Positions 45,124 through 57,000 of a stretch of 64,000 nucleotides of DNA are shown in pieces. Origin of the DNA: Adiantum capillus-veneris (lineage: Eukaryota; Streptophyta; Polypodiopsida; Polypodiales; Pteridaceae); contig CM043942.1 of assembly GCA_014529385.2 (NCBI GenBank), positions 32,985,969 through 33,049,968 on the forward strand, read 5' to 3'. The position numbers and the translations under genes were made by a program. Positions within the stretch are counted from its first letter, which is position 1, and every line of letters begins with the position of its first letter. The notes beneath the pieces are model-generated. The model saw nothing but the letters and a program-made list of their open reading frames with translations. It had not been told where the DNA came from and did no database searches.

Positions 45124-46398
45124 CACTAGTTTGGTAACCTAACAAGACATAAAAGTGTCCTTTTAGGGTTTTGGGAAAAAATCCAATACTCCTATCATAT
45201 GTATGTGTTTTTAGAAGTCATTACGTAAGCTTAAAGCTAAAACCACACTTTATGTTGCAAAAATAAGAAACACTCAAAACTCTTGACTATATGGTCATGA
45301 GGAGCTTTCAATATAATTGCTAGGTGAACCCCATTTTACAAAATGTACAAAATTCTCCAACGAACAAGTATATTTTTCCTGTAAACATCAATGGGTTCTT
45401 GACCAAAGTCTGTGGTTGGTGTAGGCCAAAAAAAAATTGTTTGGTCGTTAAATTAAGTACAAAAAAGTGCATTGGCCTTATTGTGCTGACCTATCATCAA
45501 TGTTTCTATTCCTACAACGATCATTATCACTTTAAATGCTTCCACCTTACACACTTTGGTTCTTTACTTTTTTGTTCAGGCACTAAAAGCATCGAAACAT
45601 ATCTCCATAAGACAATTTGGAACACACCTATGAAGTACAAAAATTGCACGAATGAAAAAACTCACTTTCACAATGCGGCCTTCTGTATCTCTTATAAACC
45701 TATCAAGTGGTCGCCAAATTGAGATTGTATGCTTATATTTGACCAAAGCTTCAAATAAACCAAGGTCGTTGAGTGAAACTAAGAAGTTTGAAGACAACAT
45801 AACTATAACTCAAAATTTGTTCGATTATGGTAAAATCGAAAATCACTCCCGACTTTGTGTTGTTTGCTATTTAGGGTCTTAGGTGCCCCAAAATTCAAGG
45901 AAGAAGAGCTACGTAGTGGTCATTCCATCAACACACTTAAACTTGCCTTCAAAAACAATACCAAAATATTCATCAAAGTGTGAATTTTACTAACAAATCA
46001 GCACAAAGAATTTTCCATAAATGGGCCATAACTTCAAAAGATAGGCTTTCCATTTAATAGAAGCATGAAAAAACCTTTACAACTATTCAAGCTAGCTATG
46101 TATCGATTTATAGGTCACTAAGTTGTGCTTTAGGGTGATCTTATGCCAACTTCATCAAAATTGGCCAAAAACAACACAAGTTTTGCTGGGTTTAAAGATG
46201 ATATTCAAACCCAATTCTAAAGAGGGAATCCGTAGGCCAAAAAATTCCAAGTTTTTTTCCAAGTTATAAGCTAGCTTTGTGGATATATAGCACTTTAAAA
46301 CCTACTTGGAATCTCCCGCAACAATTCTAAAAAGTTGTTGAGTTAAGAGGACACAAAAGTGTGTAAGGACATAAAAGTGTCGTATTACCAGTCTAGTG
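45124..46398. mobile_element. Candidate non-autonomous DNA transposon with CACTAG ends, TTAA flanks
   Basis: The left end CACTAGTTTGGTAA and the right end (read on the minus strand) CACTAGACTGGTAA match at 12 of 14 positions. TTAA directly flanks both (45120-45123, 46399-46402). Just inside each end lies GACATAAAAGTGTC, plus a GACACAAAAGTGTG variant at the right, resembling subterminal repeats. The 1,275-bp AT-rich interior has no supported frame. CACTA ends suggest the CMC superfamily, but that group makes 3-bp duplications; TTAA fits piggyBac-like targeting. The superfamily is unresolved. Confidence 0.5.
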
Positions 46399-46485
46399 TT
46401 AAGCAATCAAACACCAATCTGCAAAATATAATTAGAAAAAGACATAACAAAAGTCCCATGTTGCTTACAATGTGCCAATCTTCTT

Positions 46486-47545
46486 TCAACTGATCAAGGT
46501 ACTGCAAGGGCATAAAAGTTTAAAACGCTTGAGCTTAGCCTGGAAGATGACCCAACTATAAGACAATGGCTTGATACCAATTAATGGCATCACCGGACAA
46601 ATACATGGCAGCTGCCAAAACTTAATGTTACTACTTTTCTTGTTAGTAGTAAAGTAAGTGTTAAATTGATGCAACCAAGAATAAATTACAACGGCATCCA
46701 TCTGACCATCATGCTTACTGAAAGTCAGCTTCTCAATGACTAGAATGTCGAAGTCGTCATCTATACCCGGTCTACATGATGACTCTGTGGATCCTTTTGG
46801 TGGTCCACCCTTCGAGGAGAGAAATTGGTAGACCAACTCTTGCATGGGTAGGTCTCTCTGTGCCTCACGCTCTAGCTTTGTAGCCACCCTCTTTTCTTCA
46901 CCAACTACATGTTGAGCTTCGCTTCCCTCTCTACAACCAAATCTTTCCTTTTCAATTGTGGCTTGTTGAGCCTCTTGTTGTAGCATCACCTCCATCATTG
47001 ACTTCATGATAGCCTCCATAGAGGTTGGTGCAATCCATGGCGAGGATGAGGACGGACGAGCTACCGTGAACAGCCCTCTTGGAGTACGGACTTCTTTTCA
47101 TATTTCAGACACATCACCTTCACGCAAAGTATCCATTCCGCTTCAGGTGATGACCATGCAATGAGTATTGGGGTACTGAGGTATTGTGGATCCTTGATAC
47201 TACTGGATCTGTGCTTAAGGCCTTTTCTGTTTACCCACACTCAACTCCTTCCTAAGGATGCACCCCTTGGCGGCCTTGCGCTCACATGAAGGTTGCTTTT
47301 TCCTATCTGAAGTCCATTGGTCCCGTCGCAAGTGCAAAGCCCATTCTTGATGAGTGGAAGCGAGGATCTATGGGGAGACAAGACAAGCCCTTCTTTTTTG
47401 GGTTACTTGCCCCTCTTCAAAAGCACATATTAAAGAGATCGACACACCCTTCATTCTTGGGTGCCCAATCTCAACCAAGCAAAAAAAATTTATGTGGTTC
47501 TTTAGGTTCTTGATACCAAAGCACTCCCAAAGAGTTCTAATACCA
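46486..47545 (-). pseudogene. Gag fragment of a minus-strand family-A relative, with leader
   Basis: On the minus strand a leader follows the primer site (47533-47545, TTGGTATTAGAAC). Then comes a 177-codon frame with ATG at 47019 (MEAIMKSMMEVMLQQEAQQ). This has an N-terminal coiled region, then DAVVIYSWLHQFNTYFTTNKK, a capsid-domain segment. The next conserved motif (CxxYLSGDAINWY-like) is seen in a shifted register at about 46560-46610. Leader parts match 54770-55060 of the plus-strand family-A element. Sequence left of 46405 is unrelated, so the element is truncated after the early capsid region. Confidence 0.75.
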
Positions 47546-47999
47546 ATGTTAGGTGCAACGACAGTGTTGATGGTGATAGCTCGGGATGAGTGCTCCACAT
47601 CACAAGGTTACTTTTAATTAACAAGAGATGTGCAATGAATAGAGCGAGAGAAGAGAGAATAGAACTGTGAGAGAAGGTTCTGTGAGTGAGAGAGAGAGAC
47701 AAAGAGACAGAGAGAGAGAGAGAGAGAGAAGACTAACACCATATGGGGTCCCAAACCCCCCTCCAATGGCCCCCACTCTACTGCTGGAGTGGTATGTGCT
47801 TTAGATTGCACAAATGCTGATACAATGGTTCCTGATGATGAGATGCTGATGGAATCATGCACCGAGTGCAGGATGCTGATGCTACTTGAGGGCTATTGGC
47901 TGAAAACTGAAAACGCTAGGGAATTGCCCGGCTGATCTAGGTGTATAGAGGCTGAGAATTGAAAATGCTGATGTTGATGGGGATAAGGGCTGAAAACAC

Positions 48000-48385
48000 G
48001 TCCCCAAAGAGTTGGTCTAACAGAAAGGCTTTGGCCTCTCAACCTAAGGGTTGTGGGTTCAAATCCCCTATTGGGTCACATCTAGAGGGACACCCTGTGC
48101 TCACCTGGTGTTCACATTGCTAGGGCTCTTGCCCTTGGACATTCAAGTGAATCCTGAATCTCCTCCTCCTGGGAGGGTCACCCGAGGAGGAGGTTCCTAG
48201 TTGGTTGCTACATGTTCTCTCCATCATTCCCAGCACGTGGTACATCAATTAGGTGGCCATGGTGATGCCTACGCGTGGCTCTTGCCCGATGGTACGCGGC
48301 CCTTACCCGACCATGTTTCATGGCTATTATTTGGAAGGGATAAGCACCTCCCCCTGTGGGCCCTCTGGTGCATTGAAAAAAAAAA

Positions 48386-48416
<31 letters not shown>

Positions 48417-48417
48417 T
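48000..48417 (+). mobile_element. tRNA-derived SINE inserted in the LTR
   Basis: An A-box-like TTGGTCTAACAG (48012-48023) and a canonical B box GGGTTCAAATCCC (48055-48067) lie about 40 bp apart, as in tRNA-derived RNA polymerase III promoters. The unit runs to a poly(A) of about ten bases (48376-48385). TGAAAACAC before it (47991-47999) and TGAAAACGC after it (48418-48426) look like a 9-bp target duplication with one change. An unusual run of 30 G follows the poly(A). Confidence 0.7.
48386..48415. repeat. Poly(G) run, 30 bp
   Basis: It directly follows the SINE poly(A). Homopolymers this long are hard to sequence, so the true length is uncertain. Confidence 0.9.
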
Positions 48418-49269
48418 TGAAAACGCAAGCGATGCTGAGGCTGATCGGCTCTGCTAACACAAGGGATGGAAAAAAACGCTGGCAGAAATGGTGCCAACCT
48501 GCTTCAAAAACGCTAATGGGCCGAAGGCTGATTGCTGAAAACGTTACTGCATGGTTGATTCAATGAGGCTGATCTGCTAGGAAGTGAAAACGCTAGAGGG
48601 ATGTCCAGGGTTCTAGGTGCTATGGGCGTTGGTTGCCCATGAGTGGTACTGAACTGATCTGATAGCTCAAAGGGTGAACCCAAGCCTACTTATATAAGGG
48701 TTTTGTAGGAAGGTCGAGCAGTACAAGACTTAGCCCACTACTTCTAATAATGGGTGTCACTTCTTAACAAAAGTGATTAATATTAGTAAAAGGTGCCTCC
48801 TATGCTATAACTACCTAGGCTCATTTCTGAGTGACTAAAGTCCCTAAATGCGAACATTCCCACGTGCCTACACTAGCAAACCCTGGCACATGTTCCTGTG
48901 CAATCAGAGGGTATGCATCCTACCTAAAGTGCATGGACATGAGGTCCTTTGAGAGGCTCACAAGGTTGTCATAACACTTCCTAAGTTGTCCTAAACCCTA
49001 GAAATAGGAGTTACAACTTGTCCACATGCACATGGAATTAGGTGTTCTCTTTGATTAAGTCTTTGCCTACTCTCCAAATCTTGTTGAAGGGAAGGGGGGT
49101 AGCTCTTCTTCTTTGTATCCAAGCTTGGTACATAGTTTTCTACCATCCATGTTGGGTGTGGAGTCTTTCTTCTCCACTATGCCGGTGACTCTTAGGTTGA
49201 GTCGGTGAGCATGTCGCGTGGCGGTCTTGGAGGGAGGTGATCTCCGTCTTGAGTATATCCATCTCTTTC

Positions 49270-49274
<5 letters not shown>

Positions 49275-49330
<56 letters not shown>
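49275..49330. repeat. (GA)n microsatellite
   Basis: 28 perfect GA units. The apparent Arg-Glu repeat frame across it is a by-product. Confidence 0.98.
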
Positions 49331-49333
<3 letters not shown>

Positions 49334-49503
49334 AACCAAAGCACAACAAAGGCCAATAATAGATCAAAGGCAGAAATGCTGGATTAAGTACTCCAAAACA
49401 CAAATTCCCCTGAAGAAAGTCTTGAAACTTGAGGCCCAAAAAAAGTTAATACTCAGCCAGGATGAGAAAGACCACTATCAGAAGATAGAGAATGACTTAA
49501 TCC

Positions 49504-49906
49504 TTTTTCTGGGTACAACGCCAGGAAATGTTAAGAGTGGATGCAGATGAGTTTGGAGGCACAGCCTAGGGTTTTAACTGTCCCCTAGCTTTTGTGAGCT
49601 GCTACAGGAGGTTTTACAGTAGATGCTTTATATCAGTTAAATACATAGCACTAGACAATGTGGTTTTCACTACATCGCCAGATTATGGGCAGATTTATGT
49701 AGGCTTATCACAAGCCAGGTAGCTACATTTCACTTCCTGATTAGAGTATCTTTATCCCCAGATGTATCCTATGGTTTGATTTGGGATTTTCCCCCATGAC
49801 CTCATTGTATACTTTTCAGGGTTTTCCCCATCTCTTGTATATGGACCTATGGTCGATTTTATGCATTGCAAAGGGTTGAATGCCCCACTTTTTGGCTGAA
49901 AAAAAA
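49504..49906 (+). mobile_element. Poly(A)-tailed retroposon (SINE or truncated LINE) with 17-bp target duplication
   Basis: The 17 bases AGAGAATGACTTAATCC occur at 49487-49503 and again at 49907-49923. Between them is a 403-bp unit ending in GGCTG plus an A tract (49899-49907). Long target duplications and a poly(A) tail are hallmarks of LINE-machinery insertion. I see no A or B box and no coding frame, so a 5'-truncated LINE 3' end or a retroposed transcript is likelier than a tRNA SINE. It lies inside intron 5 of the GT47 gene. Confidence 0.85.
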
Positions 49907-49923
49907 AGAGAATGACTTAATCC

Positions 49924-50148
49924 AAAATATGGATTCTCGTCATTGACAGGCATAGTTAATGCATGGTCTTATTGTTAATCCTTAATTCGCAGTGGAGAAC
50001 ATTTGGATGTTTGTATTTAAGTAGGAGGTATCCGACATCAGATGTAAGCTTCTAGGTAAATAAAAGCTAGAGAACAGAGGTAACAGAGGTAAAACATAAT
50101 GTTGACCCAAAAAATATGCAAGTTGTCAAAGCCTAATGACCAACACAC
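49924..50148 (-). other. Start of GT47 intron 5
   Basis: It begins after the donor CTGAG|GTGTGTTGG at 50148. No further exon of the family (the conserved region after LTPE) is recognisable here or elsewhere to the left. Confidence 0.6.
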
Positions 50149-50218
50149 CTCAGGTGTGAGAAAAATAGACCGATTTATGTAAATGTCCCAATCCTTGAAT
50201 AGATGTGCGCCAGCTCCA
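50149..50218 (-). CDS. GT47 exon 5
   Basis: 70 nt, acceptor GTCGCAG|TGGAGC after an 86-bp intron, donor CTGAG|GTGTGT. It encodes SGAGAHLFKDWDIYINRS to FLTPE. Confidence 0.88.
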
Positions 50219-50952
50219 CTGCGACATAGTGAATGAAGCAACTTAACCTCTTAGATCTCATGTATATGCCCACATACCAGTGATTTATGGCTGATATAAC
50301 TAACCTTGGGAAAACGAACACATGATCTCGTCCACCTGACCGCCTAAAGTAGGGCAGTTGCTGCAAAACCTGATTGCAAACAAAGGAGTTGAGTATATCA
50401 AACTGAAAACACAAATATACAGGTTGAAGTGAACAGCAAAGTCAAAAACCTACTGGCCTGCACAAAAGTGTGGTTAATTTCCTTATCATTCAGCCCTCCT
50501 AGCATCCTCACACATTTGACATATGTAGGCACGAAAAAAAGCTGTGCCTCCTCCTTTCTCAGTGTTCTGAAGGTCGATTTCAGTAGCAATTGGTGAATTT
50601 TGACCTGTTGATCACCAAAAATCATTGCTTACAATGTGTTTCAGGACCTCTCTAAAGTAAGAATTTAAAACAAGTCAAGTAAGGAGGAGCTAAGGCAAGG
50701 TCCCATCACTACGCACCTCAGGTTCCTGCATATAGTACTCGAATCATAAGTATTCTAACTTGAAGATATTAAAACTCTCTTTAGATTGAGTCATAGAGAA
50801 TGAATAACTGTGTGCAGGTTCCAAATTGTTGACAAAAAGCACTGAGGATACCTTGTATGTAACGCGCAACAGAATCACGGATGCATACAATGCAGTCATT
50901 ATCTTCGTCACATACACTTTCATATACCAAATGATCAGCAGTCCACCGAGAG

Positions 50953-51030
<78 letters not shown>

Positions 51031-54000
51031 GGGCCCCGTATCACAAGTTGTCCTTGCTCTCCTGCTATAAGCTAGTTTGCACAGCCACCTTCGCCCTGCA
51101 CACTCACTGTCTTGCTTGCTGCATGTGGCCGCTTGCTCTCCAGCTCTTCGCTCAGCATTATCCACACATCCCCAGCCCGCTTCAGCCTCCTGCATTAGCC
51201 CTGTCAACCCTTCGCCCAGCATCCATCTTAGATTCCCAGCCCGCTTCAGCCCTTGCATTAATTTTTCGCAGTCTTATCCATCAGCTCCCGCCCTCTAGCT
51301 TCTTCACTCATACAAGAACACATAACTCTTGCACACACCCTTTCACCTACAGACTCTCACAGAGTATTAGAGCTAGAGTAAGAAGAGAGTATTACTGCTA
51401 TAGGGAAGATTCTCATCAAAGAAGGGCTCCTTCGGGGACCACGTGGTGGTAATGAGCCTCTCCAAGTTCCAAACTCAGGTAAGCCGCTCGATGGGTGGGG
51501 AATTCCGATGAGTCACCGGCACCAGCACCATGTCGATATTGAATCATGATAGGCGAATTCGGATTTGTCAATCTGAATGTGGCTGAGAGTTTCTCTGGTG
51601 TCAACCTCGCGCTCACCTAGAAACTCCTCAAGCTGCTAGCAGATGCATCCCAACCACTCTTGTAACTCTCGTTCTTTGTGGAACAAAGCTCTTCGCCTCT
51701 TTGCAACTGTCTACCTGCAAGCCTGAGAGGACGCAGTGATGCATGTAGCCAAAAGGGTCATTGGATCTGTAGAACTGGTGTGTGACCAAACCTCTTGAAT
51801 CGTTAAGATAAAGGAATATCTTATAGCACCGAGTTAGGGATGCGTGATCCTCGCCTGCCATAGAAGATGTCTCAAATCTCAAGTGCAAAGAAACTGGGGC
51901 ATGATCAGAGAGCATTGTAGTAGGCCAAATCGCTAATTGTCCCTCAATGAGATGTTGCCCAGATGCCAATGTAAAACGATCTAGTTGCTCTACCAAGCGA
52001 CCTGACTGTCTTTTGAAGCCCCATGAAAATTGCAATGACAGCGGGGTGCGATTCAAGGATGGGACATGCCAAGCATCTATACAAAAAACTGCAAACATAA
52101 ATCTGTCCCAAGCATCTTACTCACATGCACACTCGAAAGTCTCTACATTATTGAAATCGCCCCCAACAATCCACATATCCACAGCAAGGAATACATCTAC
52201 AATCTGTTGCCAGAACTCAGCTCTCGCCTGGGGTGAAATGGGGGCATAGATACACATCACACCTTCCAAGGAATCATCAATCTCTAGAGTAATCCACATC
52301 GCTCGACCATGGACCAATGTATCATGGTCACGTACACAATGCCACCAATGGGGGCCCACATAAATGCATACACAACGCTAAAATATTGCTGGCCTATCCC
52401 AGTTTCTCAAATGTGCAAGAATCCGAAGGCTACAACTTACCGCATCTACAATAATTGTCCATACATAGCTTGTGCTTTGTCAGGCACAGCGGAAGAGAGT
52501 AAGGATTTGCTAGGATCTAGTACTCCACACACAAACAAGGGACACTTACTTCACTTGAAAGAACTGAACTGCATTGAAAGAAAGAGAGAAAAAAGAGACG
52601 ACACAGGTATGTCGGGTCCCAACCCTCAAGGGCCCCCTTGCTCTGTTGCCAGAGCACATACTTTCTTTATTCTTGCACAATGCTACTACAATGACTGGAT
52701 GCTGAGACGCTGATGCTAAGGGGTAATGATGCTGTGGTACTTGATGACGACTGTGTCGACGACGATGGAGACTATGACGACGACGACGACGATGGTGTCG
52801 TCGTCAAGATAGGGATCTACGATGATGATGACGAAGGTGTCGTCGTCAAGATAGGGACTGCAATGACGATGTCGACGACGATGATGGTGTCGATGACGAC
52901 GGCGTCAAGGCTGAAAACTGAAAACGCTAGACTTCCTGCCGGGGATCTACTACTACTGCGGCACTGCGGCTTGGATCTGCAACCACTGAGTCGTACTAAT
53001 GCTGAAATGCAAAAACGACAGGCTGTCTTGGCTGGATCTGCAAAACGCTAGGCTGTGGGTTCTGCTTGGCCGATGCGGCGAGGATCTGCAACGAAACAGG
53101 GAGGATCTGCGGAGCTAAGGACTGAAACTGAAAACGCTGGTGGCTGAAAATGCTATTTGCTGATGCTGAAAACGCTGAGCTAAACTGCTGAGAAAACACT
53201 AGGGAGCCTGAGGGTGCTTGCCGGTTTGCTACGGTGCCTGCCCTTTATGTGTCCCTGCTTCTTCTGCTTCTATTGAGTGCTCAATGGGTTTCTTTTATAG
53301 GGATGATATGCTGGGTAGGGCAAGCTTTTCAACAAACTTACAAAAAAGAATCCAAAAAGTTACTTTTAATAAAATGACTTATAAGAGGTGGTTCACGCGG
53401 TAAAATGCCTGCATGATGAAATGATTGTTCTTGTGCAAGAGAGGGTATGTAACTGTGATCGGCCTAGACATGCACGTCCTGCTAGAGGCTCACAAAGTGT
53501 CAAGCTCAATCCTAAGCTAGGCTATGACTGATGCTAGACTATGGTAGAAGCATGTCCACATAGCGCAAGTGAAGTGTGCACATGACATCCCCCCCTATTA
53601 GAAGTGAGGCACGGCTCTAAGCTGCTGAACTTCTATCTGTACTTCTGATGTTGACTGATGTTGTGAATGCACAAACCAATGCAGATTCCTCTGAAACCAG
53701 AGACTGATGGTATAGCAGGTGTTGTGGGTACTCCTGGCGATGCAAACACTGTGTAAGTGTCACTGTCCAGCCTTACTACAATTGCCGAATATCAGCTTGG
53801 GTTCTATATTAGATAGTGTTGACTCTGCCTGCTGTAGCAAGAGCTGTTCCCTGAACACTGATTGTGGTGAAAACATTACCAGTGTTGATGGACTGAGATT
53901 TGGTTCCGGAGTCCTTTCCAAAGGTTCAATGATGAGCGAAATGGATGCACGCTACATGCGAATGCAGAAGAGGTTAGGGATCATGTCTTCAACTCCTTCT

Positions 54001-57000
54001 GTATCTGCATACAAGGCTAGGAGATCTTGGTACTCAAGATCTGGGTTTTCGTGTATCCGATGTCGATCTTCCTTCAAAGACATGGCAATGAAGATGGGAT
54101 CTGGTAAGTCCCATGTCGGGACTCAAAGATTCTTCAGGGAAAAAAAAAACTGAGAGGTTTCTTGGGTTCTTGGTTCTTGAGGTTCTTGGTTGTTAATGGT
54201 TCTTCCTTTGAGTTCACGAAGCCGAAGCACGCACAAAGCTCTGATACCATTGTCAGGTGCAGCGGAAGAGAATAAGGATTTGCTCGGATCTAGTACTCTA
54301 CACACAAACACAAGGGACACTTTACTTCACTTGAAAGAACTGAACTGAACTGAAAGAAAGAGAGAGACGAGAGAGAAAAGAGACGACACAGGTATGTCGG
54401 TTCCCGACCTTCAAGGGCCCCCTTGCTCTTTACCCTATGTGTCCGTGGACAAGCTACAGCATGACCAGGGTTCAGTTTAGTCAAGTCGGTATAGAATAGG
54501 AAGTGATCTGGCACTTTTGTGAGTCTGTTCGCATACCGTGCATGTCCAGACACTTAGATTAGATGCATATCCTCTGATTGCACACAGCATGATCTCATTG
54601 TTTGCATATGTGTGGTGAACGGATTGGCACTCCGTCTATTTGTTCATCTACATTGCATGCACAGTCTTTTGAGAAGACAAGATATTTTCCAATCACTTCA
54701 GCCTAGCACTCATCTTGAGCAAAGTTCAACATTCACTTCCACTGCACCTTACATTGGTATCAGAGCTTTGGCAGTGTTTTGTATCACTCAAGGAAAGAAC
54801 CACAAGAATCACAAGAATTTTTTTTGCTTGTTGCGGTTGCACGAACCCAGATTCACTTGGGCGTGTCGATTCCTAATCATGTTTTTGAAGAGTGACAGGA
54901 AACCCAAGAAAGAAGGGCTTGTCCAGCCTCCCCTTGTGCCTCTTTTCACTCATTGAGAGCAGACCGTGCACTTAGCGGCCTGCCAATCGACGTGAGGTGG
55001 GAAAAAGCAACCTTAGTGTGAGCGCAAGGCCGCCAAGGGGTGCGCCCGCCGAAAAGAGCAGAACTCGGGTGAAGAGAAGATCCTCCTCTAACACAGATTG
55101 CAAGCTAAAGAAGAACCTCAAGAACCTCAAGACCCGCAAGAACCTCAAGAACTCAAGAACCCCAAGAACCAAGACACCCAAGAACCCAAGTTCCTCGTGA
55201 ACTTAAGAACCCAAGACCACAAGAATCCACAAGAACCCACGACTTCAGTGGATGGTCATCACTCGAAGCGGAATGGATACTTAGCTTGGAGGTGATGAGC
55301 ATGAGAGAGGCGAAGAAGAATTTTCCCCACCAGGAGGTTTTTTCGGCCCCCCTCCTTCCCCAGCTATGTCAAGGATTGCACTAACTCCTATGGAGGCTTT
55401 GGACCAGATGTTTATGGAAAGGAAGTTAGAACGCGAAGCAAGACAAGCAAAAAGAATGGCAGAATTTGATTGTGAATGCAAAGAAAGAGAAGCAGAAATG
55501 GATCGCAGACACGCAGAAAGAAAAGCTGAAAGAGAAGCAGAAAGAAAGGCAGCCATAGAGCGTGAGCATGAGCAAGCGCGACACATGCAAGAGTTGTTGC
55601 GACTCTTTTCTCAAGTGCAGGCACAGATGCAAGAGATTCGGAAAAAGGAGACTCTCAGTCTCTTCTTCTCCAAAGCATGACACACATGATTTGCATGACA
55701 ATGATTTGCATGATGATATGAATGACAATGATAAGCATGATGATATGGATGACAATCACAAGCATGATGATTTGCAGGAAGATGATGTCATTTCTCACGA
55801 GCATGATGATTTGTATGATCAAGACGTGATTGTTCACAAGGATGATGGTTTAGTTGATGCTTTTTCTAGCGAACCTAACCTCATTGCAGATTTGATCAAT
55901 CACGAAGAACCAATCTTGGCTCTTGAGTCGAGGTCCAAAGAACCCCCACAGGAAGTACTATGTGTTCGCATGATTAGTCGCACGCATTGATCGAGTGTTT
56001 CATTCGTGGTCGTTTCCTGTATTTTAGTCACCGTCTTTATGTGATTCCTTTTCCTAGGCATGACATATTGTACGTTGAGCACGTTTCACTCATGAATGAG
56101 CACGGATGTATGCGGATTATTCATGAAAAGCTGAAAAGTATGCATTCAAGGGAGTCACATTCCATGTCTCTTCCTTGGCACGACAAAGTGGTAGAAAGAG
56201 CACATGAAAGTATGAGCACCAAGCATGGGCATTTCCATTGTGAATTGCCACAGTTGATTGCTTTAGATCAGAAAGACAAGATTCACTCTCATTGTTTGCG
56301 TGTGTGTGGTGAACGGTTAGGCACTCCGTCTATGTGTTCATCTACATTGCATGTGGAGGAAGACGAGATTTTTTCCAGTCACTTTACATGGAATAGGTAT
56401 GATCATGTTTTTGTGTTGGAAGTGGTTTCAAGAATTTTTTGCCTCGGAGATTCTTGAAGAAGATGGACCTACGTCCATAGACAAAGTTGAAGCATTGAAG
56501 GAGCTACATATGATTTTGTCGCTTTCGGTGCAACCCAAAGAAGCAAGCGTTGCAGACCTTTATCAAGTTCAAGTATCGCACGACCCACACCTCAGAGTGG
56601 TCCTTTCAAGGATTCCGGATGTTGTTAGCGTTCTCCCTCGACGCCATACAGTTCGGTATCAATACCTCACTTTGAACAGGAGGGGATGTCACGTGACACA
56701 TCCAACCCTATGTGTCCGTGGACAAGCTACAGCATGACCAAGGTTCATTTCAGTCAAGTCGGTCTAGAATAGGAAGTGATATGGCACTTTTGTGAGTTTG
56801 TTCGCATACCGTGCATGTCCAGACACTTAGATTAGATGCATATCCTCTGGTTGCACACAGCATGATCATCAGATTTCCATCGTAACCCATCAGGACATAG
56901 ATCTATTTTAGCCATTTTTCACTTATTATTTTTAAGTGACTTTTGTTGGAAACTAGATAGGGCAATTTTACCAAGCAAGTATATATAGAAACCTAGCGCT

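Larger units (their letters stand above)
47546..49050 (-). repeat. Family-A-related 5' LTR, minus orientation
   Basis: Read on the minus strand it ends GTTGCACCTAACA at 47546, next to a TTGGTATTAGAAC primer site. It has the CT-rich tract (47690-47735), repeated AAAACGCTAG-type motifs (reverse of CTAGCGTTTT), a TATATAA box near 48690 and an upstream region resembling the M LTRs. The outer boundary near 49050 is approximate. A SINE is inserted at 48000-48417. Confidence 0.65.

Noticed and set aside
48011-48067. tRNA gene
   Set aside because: A and B boxes are present but no acceptor stem or cloverleaf closes; context and poly(A) show a SINE.
49218-49550. Arg-Glu repeat protein
   Set aside because: The repeat is a (GA)n microsatellite and the frame crosses a retroposon target site.
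50724-50733. 9-bp microexon of the GT47 gene
   Set aside because: Exon 2 joins exon 3 directly in frame and phase; inserting it is not needed and has no family support I can confirm.
53719-54153. 144-codon plus-strand frame shared with 59183-59560 as a conserved protein
   Set aside because: It is antisense to the M element and its sharing follows from DNA similarity of the two copies; it has no recognisable domain.
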